Assembly (NCBI GenBank): GCA_003697065.1
Contig: RFFY01000022.1
Coordinates: forward strand, 1 to 11,141
Reading direction: 5' to 3'
Source of the DNA: Actinomyces sp.
GTDB lineage: Bacteria; Actinomycetota; Acidimicrobiia; Acidimicrobiales; Aldehydirespiratoraceae
DNA length: 11,141 nucleotides
Part shown: positions 8,101 to 11,141 of the stretch, one piece after another
How positions within the stretch are numbered: position 1 is the first letter of the stretch
Layout of the letters: every line of letters starts with the position of its first letter
Notes under the pieces: model-generated
Told to the model about the DNA's origin: nothing
The model's database searches: none
What the model saw: the letters and a program-made list of their open reading frames with translations, nothing else
Position numbers and translations under genes: made by a program

Positions 8101-9359
8101 CCCTGGGGGGCGGTGGCGTCGACGCGGCCGAGGACGTCGACCTGCGCGTCGCCCGAGGCGTCGACGAAGCCGCCGTCGCCGCCGAGGGCGCCGCCGCGGG
8201 CGAGGACGGTTCCGGCGAAGGTGGTGTGGCCCCCCGAGCGGAGGAAGACCTGCCCGCCGGAGGCGTCGCCTTGGCCGCTCACGTCGATGAGGCTTTCGGC
8301 GGAGGCGATGGTCCGCTGGCCGGAGTCGAGGCGCACGGTGCCGCCGGCGGCGTCCGAGCCGCGGGCGAGGATGGTCCCGAAGTTGCCCGCGCCGCGGCCC
8401 GAGATGCGGACTTCGCCGCCGGCGGCGCCGGCCTCGGCGGCGGAGGCGTCGACGGTTCCGTCGTTGCGAGCGATGCCCTCGGCGCCGGCGGAGAGGATGA
8501 CGCGCCCGCCGCGCCGGACCAGCGAGCGGGCTTCGATGATGCCCTCGTTGTTGACCACCGAGGCGAAGACGCCGTCGGCGGCGTCGCCGCTGAGCAGCAC
8601 GTGGCCGCCCTCGGCGGAAATGCGCCCCTGGTTGCTGACGGCGGCGTCGATGGGTTGGCCGTCGGGACCGCGCACGGACTCGAGGACCTTGCCGGAGACC
8701 GAGTAGGTGAGGAGGCCGTCGCCGCGGAAGTCGAGGGTGAGGCGGTCCCCGGAGGCGAGGACGACCTTGCCGAGGCGGGCGACGATGAGGCCCCGGTTGG
8801 CGACGCCGGGGGCGACGAGGAAGGCGAAGCCGTTCTCGGAGATGCGGATTTCGCCCTGGTTGACGACCAGGCCCGCCGCGGCCCCGCTCTGCTGCTCGAA
8901 GAGGTCGCGGCCGGCCATGAAGTCGGCGTCTCGGATGTCGAAGGTGGTGGCGAGGAGGCCGGCGACGTCGACGCGGGCGGAGGAGCCGAAGAAGACCCCG
9001 TTGGGGTTGACGATGAACACGCGGCCGTTGGCGGTGAGTTGGCCGAGGATGGACGTCGGGCGGGCGCCGGCGATGCGGTTGAGCGCGATGGCCGCGGCGT
9101 TGGGCTGCTCGAAGCGGAGCGCCTCGTTGGCGCCGACGTCCATGCTGCGCCAGTTGATGATGGCCCGGTCGCTGAGTTGCCGGACGGTGGTGGTCGCGCC
9201 GTTCTGGACGATGTTCGCGTCGCCGGCGACGACGTTTCCCCCCTCGGGGCCGGCCTCGGCGCGGCCGAGGCCGGCGAGGAGGCAGAGGGCGACCAGGCGG
9301 CCAAGGCGCGGCGAGGGGTGGGACGTTGTGGCGCGAAGGCGACGTCGAATCGAGCTCAT
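1..9359 (-). CDS. Giant TpsA exoprotein, filamentous-haemagglutinin type, 3' end outside window
   Basis: Secreted repeat protein, probably a surface fibre or adhesin exported by the adjacent TpsB. The frame is open from ATG 9359 to the left edge (3119 residues). Coherent family sequence in the same frame at both ends argues against a frameshift. This start is chosen because GGGAGG lies 4 bases upstream and a normal signal peptide follows. Layout: signal peptide 1-36; TPS/haemagg_act domain about 37-290 with NPNG at 118-121; linker to LGTFLIDPKFLVV (422-434), typical of this family; loose beta-helix-type repeats about 600-1506; helical insertion 1507-1722; further loose repeats to 2406; tandem 82-86-residue repeats 2407-3119. 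By eye the only cysteine is residue 26, inside the signal peptide. The residues are mostly Ala, Gly, Thr, Val, Asp and Leu, as in parallel beta-helices. No catalytic or toxin domain is visible, but the C-terminus is missing, so a contact-dependent toxin end cannot be excluded. Ligand or target is unknown. Confidence 0.94.
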   Translation of the reverse strand, partial: MSSIRRRLRATTSHPSPRLGRLVALCLLAGLGRAEAGPEGGNVVAGDANIVQNGATTTVRQLSDRAIINWRSMDVGANEALRFEQPNAAAIALNRIAGARPTSILGQLTANGRVFIVNPNGVFFGSSARVDVAGLLATTFDIRDADFMAGRDLFEQQSGAAAGLVVNQGEIRISENGFAFLVAPGVANRGLIVARLGKVVLASGDRLTLDFRGDGLLTYSVSGKVLESVRGPDGQPIDAAVSNQGRISAEGGHVLLSGDAADGVFASVVNNEGIIEARSLVRRGGRVILSAGAEGIARNDGTVDASAAEAGAAGGEVRISGRGAGNFGTILARGSDAAGGTVRLDSGQRTIASAESLIDVSGQGDASGGQVFLRSGGHTTFAGTVLARGGALGGDGGFVDASGDAQVDVLGRVDATAPQGALGTFLIDPKFLVVASAGGASYDGMNNTFADNPTGTTTLTPASLDTGANIILQANTDVTITDPISLTTANATLTVQAGRSVLVNANITTNDGAVSITANDPAAQSANRDAGAGSIVMAAGTTIAAGAGDVTLTIDPGAVAPFQPGTVAVNTITTTGNVTVSSVGEITQVSGGSGIGGATLTLSATAANAGIGATGPALSVSPTARVDATTNNGHVSLATTGDLPLGTLNAGTGTVLLTVTDGNITDAAAGVGPSNITSGPVNFVLQASDPAAIVPGAIGTAALPIRTTIGTLTASTQDGGIYIAEADGMLVNSVVAREGGNTPGPDAAGNILVGGVAGTHDVVLTSTTSDISLQTVQAPDVLAVTASAGQISDGNGAALNLTARTLTLTASGAIADPNAPLQIQVMTATASSTGGGVALQETNALDLTSIAAAGPVKVTLDAGSLSVGTVNAAGQSVVLAADQGSITDANGGAVNVTADALDLSAKSGLFSAADPLETALATSLKTRITDAGVGTYIANTGTLATLDATTNDGDVSVTYTGGSTGFTASTDLLNAGGLTGLSFQNTGGGLAVGTVNVGTAAGNAVSLTAGGGVIADDANDAASDIVADSATLTASTAVGAAGNTLDTSVATLTATAQSGGVFVDEANGLVLTATATGAGNDVSVAALAGNLAVESVSAPDQVTLSAAAGAVTANTPANTAIVAAAATLSAGQNIGASAAPLKTQLGALTATASGGGLFLDNTGDLTLASATATGAALTLNNTGNVALGSLSASGQTVTLSATGQVTDNNGAATNVTATTAVLGGAALGADADRLESSVSDLTATASAGGVFVANAGAGTLTLTAATAVGPAGADVKVSNAGNIVLHTATAKGDAVVLDATGATATITDGNDPPTGTLNVDASNFTATALGGIGTSGNPIETTVDTVSLNGGSNGAFVVNLSDLRLDAATIQGGGTIQGKSITVDDLGGVVTTVSGGKSLTLRTQAGNIVFLNQSDTLAVTGSGTITVEAGLTVGSGAVAVIGNLRTEGGTISVLADGHVTVGLLDAQGSSGAPGDVSITSRSGIILDGNGVANNVIARNLTLSGTTPSAADALLNTTQAIADASAAVAQAAAQQTTLDAFTAAQAITAAAIPVAQATLNSATASVAAAQADVSAKQSTVNSLSTALTVAEATSLALGIAAQIAEGIAAPAQAIPFTGDGGAATAAFVAQSAALAADAVALALSKSLDAAQNDLQDAQSALLSAQAQEFAAKQDLVLAQTNNTAMQEAVTVAQADVTQSNLVRDSLAVVRDQAIAAEQAANVVGTATQPFGVQTTGTTTIAAGESSVYLESTGSVTLGNVSASKTDATADVDVSATGTITVAGAVSAQRRIRFDNSATAGADVLQGAGGSLSAAELVIRANDAVGTGATPLQSSVDRFAASAGGGVFLQNSKALRVDTVDGLAGISTSGGGVGLATTAGDLTLAEAIDASAGAQTVSLTAAGAIVDAHAAGDDVSANGLALDSGTGVGTAGDPLETAVSNLEARASASGGIYLSNTAASLTVGGVSGLTGISTAAAATVDLDTSGALTVSEAIATADGGTVDLDAAGTVTLSVGAVSAGASGTASIATSAGNIVGAAGGANATAGTLTLTASQAGATLGSAGTALEVDAGALTASTGAAGAPGGLLNLLDTAGGLTVQSATTNGGNVALDLATASGDLTVAGAVASAGAVALASNNDSGAAHELRLKAGSSVQSSGGAVALSSGDDVVTESGSTLSAAGPLTITADRPGDGSADGTSGVVRLGGTATGAGASIAGAGFELTGTLTSTGAVDATVVSTASSPVDGIRLGGSLAAAGQTVTLSATGLATTSILDANGASPNITAARLGAAATAGVGTSADPLETTLGSLAATGGTGGVFVQNTGNLTLETVGGVSALSATAGGIELTTSGALAIRDGFVSAPGQAVALTASGGSITETAPGAAADVVGANVSLTVGGATSTIGTDAANRLEVDATAQLDATTAGGSIYLTDTAGGAPLGLLTTGGAAGSEVVLDATNGSITDALGDAAADLVAETVRLTAAGAGSIGTAATAAGRVQVDASVLDATTSGGDAYLEDVSGGLGVGLVTTGGTGAGLVDLLVRGGSLTDAAGDAAADVVGQTVTLSVTGAGSAIGAGTSTPDRLQVDAGVLNVATAGGAAYLEDTAGGVQAGLLSTTQAAGSLLDLRSAGSITSAAVDGTADLVSEHVVLETTSAGASIGTAGARLELDAVVLDATTNGGDIYANDLAGGVATGLVTSGGLAGTVDLFATNGSIIEARPADPDADIVGDVVNLRVTGPTSTIGEPTEFLEVSANVLGNIQTDGGGVFLSTTPIAGDLFVDSINNPGGTLRLVVNGSIREAAPSDPTPDIVVGTLDLQVLGGASTIGTAADPIEIDVQTLSASTQGGGIWLTDTAGGVAVARLDTTQAPGASITLVAQNGSITEASPSDADADLVTHALDLRVTGAGSTIGTIGDAIEIDAVTLDLTTQGGNATLHDLAGGIAVGSASTLGAPGNTLTLRASGGSITSAAVDGAPDLLAENLNLSVTGAGALGAGAGARLEVDVTTLNATSEGGDIHLLDTSGDLFVNYASSGSTSAGTVDLQTVAGRILEAGADAPADVVGQQVVLTAGGAASSLGSSTATLEVDAANFDGNAGTGGIWLADTAGGIALGSVATTGDLALDVQG
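2142..4190 (-). repeat. Loose beta-helix repeats of TpsA, second block
   Basis: After the helical insertion the same long-unit core resumes: VGTATQPFGVQTT near 4196-4160, GTGATPLQSS near 3891-3860, GTAGDPLETA near 3585-3553, GSAGTALEVDAGAL near 3200-3160 and GTSADPLETT near 2496-2460. The GG(V/I)(F/Y)LxN segment follows most cores, for example GGVFLQNSKALRV near 3840-3800. The LEVDA variant at about 3170 resembles the core used in the tandem array further along the protein. Confidence 0.72.
4194..4841 (-). other. Ala/Gln-rich alpha-helical (coiled-coil-like) insertion inside TpsA
   Basis: Residues about 1507-1722 differ sharply from the rest of the protein. The Gly, Thr and Val strand pattern gives way to long Ala, Gln, Leu, Asp and Ser runs almost free of Gly and Pro, for example VAAAQADVSAKQSTVNSLST and SLDAAQNDLQDAQSALLSAQ, with hydrophobic residues spaced like heptads. 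The two helical halves are separated by a Pro/Gly-rich turn (PAQAIPFTGDGG, about residues 1609-1621, bases 4500-4535), so a long antiparallel helical hairpin is the simplest model. Beta-helix sequence resumes on both sides: LTLSGTT just before, VGTATQPFGVQTT just after. Frame and GC-rich codon use continue unbroken, so it is genuinely coding. Function is unknown; oligomerisation, receptor contact or a spacer arm are possibilities. Confidence 0.7.
4870..7560 (-). repeat. Loose beta-helix repeats of TpsA, first block
   Basis: Divergent units of roughly 95-130 residues share a core of the form (A/I)GT..xPLET..xxLxA, a short gap, GG(V/I)(Y/F)(V/L)xNT, LTLxxV, and then a strand-rich stretch ending in GxITDxNGxAxNV and an LTLS strand. 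Core examples: GTAALPIRTT near 7260-7236, DPNAPLQIQ near 6912-6888, ADPLETALAT near 6632-6603, GAAGNTLDTS near 6245-6213, GASAAPLKTQ near 5960-5928, ADADRLESSV near 5680-5650 and GTSGNPIETT near 5365-5334. These are typical of extended right-handed beta-helix exoproteins. The units are too diverged to show as DNA repeats. Confidence 0.75.
8490..9251 (-). other. TPS targeting domain of TpsA (haemagg_act / filamentous haemagglutinin N-terminal domain)
   Basis: Residues about 37-290. In this family the domain is recognised by the TpsB POTRA domains and nucleates beta-helix folding outside the cell. Visible signatures: NVVAGDANIVQNG near 42-54, INWRSMDVG at 68-76, the hydrophobic strand followed by ALNRIAG at 92-98, and NGRVFIVNPNGVFFG at 111-125, which holds the NPNG motif (bases 8997-9008). 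Further on are LTLDFRGDGLL (about 207-217) and repeated short strands such as ISAEGGHVLLSGDAADGV, typical of the domain's C-terminal half. The N-terminal boundary follows signal peptide cleavage; the C-terminal boundary is approximate. Confidence 0.9.
9252..9359 (-). other. Sec signal peptide of TpsA
   Basis: Residues 1-36. The n-region is Arg-rich (R5, R6, R7, R9, R18, R21), the hydrophobic core runs roughly L22 to L31 (LVALCLLAGL), and an AEA motif ends at residue 36 before GPEGGN, giving a plausible signal peptidase I site. Cys26 lies in the middle of the core and is not in a lipobox context (it is preceded by Leu), so a lipoprotein is unlikely. It does not match the extended signal peptide region (ESPR) found on some TPS exoproteins. 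The exact cleavage site is a prediction by eye. Confidence 0.75.
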
Positions 9360-9363
9360 GAGG

Positions 9364-9369
9364 CCTCCC
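9364..9369 (-). promoter_or_regulatory. Ribosome binding site of the TpsA gene
   Basis: Reads GGGAGG on the minus strand, followed by CCTC and then ATG at 9359. It is a strong Shine-Dalgarno match at short but workable spacing. This site decides the start in favour of 9359 over the in-frame ATG at 9512. Confidence 0.75.
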
Positions 9370-9426
9370 GGGATCGACGGAGTCGGCGGGCGGGGTCGGT
9401 CGTGCGGGTCTCGGGCCGTGGAGGAA

Positions 9427-9453
9427 GCGCCGCGGCGGGCGGGAACGCGGCGC
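9427..9453 (-). repeat. Perfect 8-bp inverted repeat in the tpsB-tpsA gap
   Basis: GCGCCGCG at 9453-9446 and CGCGGCGC at 9434-9427 on the minus strand are exact complements around an 11-base loop. No U-run follows, so it is not an intrinsic terminator. It could stabilise or process the transcript between the genes, but short all-GC palindromes are expected by chance at this base composition. The rest of the 153-base gap holds only the TpsA ribosome binding site and nothing else recognisable. Confidence 0.3.
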
Positions 9454-9512
9454 CGGAGGTCGGCGGCGAAGGGCGCGGGGGTACGCCTCGTGGCGGTGGG
9501 GTGCCTTCGCAT

Positions 9513-11141
9513 TCAGAACTCCAGGGTCGCCGAGACGTAGTAGGTGGGCTTTTCGCTGTGGCCGTTTGCGGGGGGGCTGAGGGGCCAGGCCACGTCGAGG
9601 CTGAGATCGAGCTCGAGGGCTCCCCACCAGGGGTCGCTGAGGTGGGAACGGAGCCCGAAGCCGGCGCCCGTGAGCTCGGCGGTGCGGCGCTCGCCGGGAA
9701 GCGGGTCTTTGCGGTGCTTCCCGCCGTGGTCGGCGAAGATGAGGAGCTGCAAGAGCTCCCGCCGTTCGAAGGGGGCGAAGCGCAGCTCGGCGCTGCCGAA
9801 GTAGCCGTCGTCGCCGGCGAGTTCGCCGGGGGTGTAGCCGCGCACGGTGTTCGCGCCGCCTACTTGCCATTCCTGGCCGGCGACGAGGTTGGTGGTCGCC
9901 CACTGGCCGCCGAGGCGCAGGTAGAGGGAGAACTGGTCGCCGAGGGGCTGCACCCGGGAGAGGAAGCCCGAGAACTTGACGAACAGGTTGTCCGCGCCCA
10001 GCCGGCTGGCCTTGGGGTCGTTGCGGGGCATGCCGCCGAGGAGCCGGTCGAGGCCGTGGGCGACTTCCACGAGCGCGTCGGTGCGGCCGCCCCAGTGGAC
10101 CAGCTCGCCCTGGGCCCGCAAGGTCAAGTAGCTGTTCACGTCGTGGGAGCTGGTGCGCCGCCCGAGGAAGAAGCGGCTGTCGGCGTAGGTAAAGGCCAAC
10201 TCCCCGCTGAGGGCGAAGTCGCGCGTGCGGGTGACGAGTTGGCGCAGGTAGACCGTCCCGCTCGAGGAGCGGCCCTCGATGTCGAGGAGCTGGAAGTCGC
10301 GCGCGACCTCGAAGGTCCCGTAGGAGCCCGCGACGCCCAGCTTGGTGTCGTAGGCGTTCAGCGGCAGCTCGTAGCTGCCCGACGCCCCGTAGAGGTCGTT
10401 GACCCGCTGGCCGACGAGCGCCGTGGCCGAGAGGCGGTCCCCCGAGACGAGCAGGTGGCTGGCGTCGACGCGGAGGCCGAAGCGGTGCCGGCTGACGAAG
10501 CGGGAGCCGTAGTTGTTGAAGAAGGCGGTGATGCTGAGCGGGAACTCCTCTTCGACCTTGGCGTGCAGGTCCACGGTCCCCGGCTCGTCGCCCGGCTCGA
10601 GCACGGTGCGCGCATCGATCCCCTCGTAGTCCTCGCGGAGGACGAGGAGCGCGTCCTCGAGCGCCTCGGTGTCGAGGGATCCGTCCTCGCGCACCGCCCG
10701 CTCGAGGCGGTCGCGGACGAAGGCGTCCGAGACGTACTCGTTGCCCTCGACGACGATGGCGCCGAGGCGGCCCTCGGTTACGGCGAGGAGGACCACGCCG
10801 CCCTCGACCTCCTGGGCGGGCACGTAGGCGCGGGCGAGGAGCCGGCCGCGGCGGCGGTATTCGGCCGTGACCGCAGCGGCGGCCTCCTGCACGCGCTCGA
10901 AGGTCAAGGGCTGCCCGACGAAGGGGGCGACCAGGGACTCGAGCTCGGCGGTGGCGATGCTCTGGTTGCCCTGGAAGCGGAAGCCCTCGATGCGCAAGGC
11001 CGGGCTCGGTTCCCCGGAGGCGGCTTCGTCCTCCTCGGCGAGGGTGCCGAGCTCCACCGCCGGGCTGTCGTCTTCGGCTTCGTCCGTGCCGGTCGCGGGG
11101 GGAGCGAAGGCGTCGTCGGCGGGAGCGGGGGCGTCGTCGGC
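9513..11141 (-). CDS. TpsB outer-membrane transporter of a two-partner secretion system (FhaC/ShlB family), 5' end outside window
   Basis: Transports its TpsA partner across the outer membrane. The frame is open to the right edge, giving 542 visible residues to a TGA at 9515-9513. The first in-frame start-type codon (GTG at 11057) is internal: no signal peptide follows it, so the true start lies outside. Counting from that GTG, residues 1-19 and the 28 before them are an acidic Ala/Pro/Asp linker. POTRA 1 spans about 20-97 (starts LRIEGFRFQGNQ, ends VTEGRL), POTRA 2 about 98-174 (IVVEGNEYVSD), and the barrel 175-514. Barrel hallmarks are NNYGSRFVSRHRFG (181-194), the loop-6 VRGY tetrad (405-408, bases 9834-9845), FADHGG (441-446) and a C-terminal Phe, as expected for insertion by the BAM complex. 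Length fits FhaC (about 550 mature residues). It is followed 153 bases later by the exoprotein gene, so the two are almost certainly cotranscribed partners. Family assignment is firm; the exact substrate is inferred from adjacency. Confidence 0.95.
   Translation of the reverse strand, partial: ADDAPAPADDAFAPPATGTDEAEDDSPAVELGTLAEEDEAASGEPSPALRIEGFRFQGNQSIATAELESLVAPFVGQPLTFERVQEAAAAVTAEYRRRGRLLARAYVPAQEVEGGVVLLAVTEGRLGAIVVEGNEYVSDAFVRDRLERAVREDGSLDTEALEDALLVLREDYEGIDARTVLEPGDEPGTVDLHAKVEEEFPLSITAFFNNYGSRFVSRHRFGLRVDASHLLVSGDRLSATALVGQRVNDLYGASGSYELPLNAYDTKLGVAGSYGTFEVARDFQLLDIEGRSSSGTVYLRQLVTRTRDFALSGELAFTYADSRFFLGRRTSSHDVNSYLTLRAQGELVHWGGRTDALVEVAHGLDRLLGGMPRNDPKASRLGADNLFVKFSGFLSRVQPLGDQFSLYLRLGGQWATTNLVAGQEWQVGGANTVRGYTPGELAGDDGYFGSAELRFAPFERRELLQLLIFADHGGKHRKDPLPGERRTAELTGAGFGLRSHLSDPWWGALELDLSLDVAWPLSPPANGHSEKPTYYVSATLEF

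Noticed and set aside
8718..8726. RGD tripeptide in TpsA (residues 212-214), a possible integrin-binding motif.
   Set aside because: It lies within LTLDFRGDGLL, where the TPS domain family commonly has D-F-x-G-D-G. The Arg fills a variable position inside a conserved fold element, so adhesion by RGD is not supported.
9276..9290. Cys26 in the TpsA leader as a possible lipidation site.
   Set aside because: The residues before it (LVAL) do not form a lipobox, which needs Gly, Ala or Ser just before Cys, and a good AEA cleavage site follows ten residues later.
8279..9304. A 341-codon Ser/Ala/Pro-rich open frame on the minus strand.
   Set aside because: It overlaps the TpsA TPS domain in another frame and is a compositional shadow.
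9360..9512. Intrinsic terminator or separate promoter between the two genes.
   Set aside because: The hairpin has no U-run after it, and no convincing -35/-10 pair was seen in this GC-rich gap. Cotranscription is simpler.
31..9540. A near-continuous series of long plus-strand open frames.
   Set aside because: They share third positions with the tpsA codons on the opposite strand, so they inherit high GC at the wobble base and lack stops. Their products are low-complexity Ala/Pro/Arg/Val strings with no recognisable domain.
4591..9903. A 1770-codon open frame on the minus strand overlapping both genes, rich in Arg, His, Pro and Gly.
   Set aside because: It is the neighbouring frame of tpsA and crosses the tpsB stop and the gap. 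Its composition is what a GC-saturated gene gives when read out of frame, it shows no domain, and the true frame (TPS domain, repeats) is unmistakable.

Overview
The window comes from a high-GC diderm (Gram-negative-type) bacterium. Third codon positions are almost all G or C, and both genes belong to an outer-membrane secretion system. The lineage cannot be fixed from two genes. Very large repeat-rich exoproteins of this kind occur in Proteobacteria, Verrucomicrobia and Planctomycetes.

Everything readable lies on the minus strand and forms one two-partner secretion (TPS, type Vb) operon transcribed from right to left. From 11141 down to 9513 is the 3' part of a TpsB transporter of the FhaC/ShlB family (two POTRA domains plus a 16-strand-type barrel). 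Its start and signal peptide lie beyond the right edge. A 153-base gap (9512-9360) follows, with no terminator. From 9359 to the left edge runs one uninterrupted reading frame of 3119 codons encoding the cognate TpsA exoprotein (filamentous-haemagglutinin type), whose C-terminus lies beyond the left edge.

TpsA reads, in order: a signal peptide (about residues 1-36); the TPS targeting domain with its NPNG motif (about 37-290); a family-typical linker ending in LGTFLIDPKFLVV (422-434); a long stretch of loose beta-helix-type repeats; a roughly 216-residue Ala/Gln-rich, predicted alpha-helical hairpin inserted in one of those repeats (about 1507-1722); more loose repeats; and a very regular tandem array of 82-86-residue units from residue 2407 to the edge. 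TpsB would recognise the TPS domain in the periplasm and thread TpsA through its barrel, with the repeats folding into a long fibre outside the cell. An adhesin or surface-fibre role is the usual inference. No effector domain is visible because the C-terminus is missing.

The most unusual element is the helical insertion, which interrupts the beta-helix exactly at a loop of one repeat unit. No RNA genes, mobile elements, CRISPR arrays, promoters or terminators were seen. The many long open frames on the plus strand and in the other minus frames are GC-driven shadows of tpsA.
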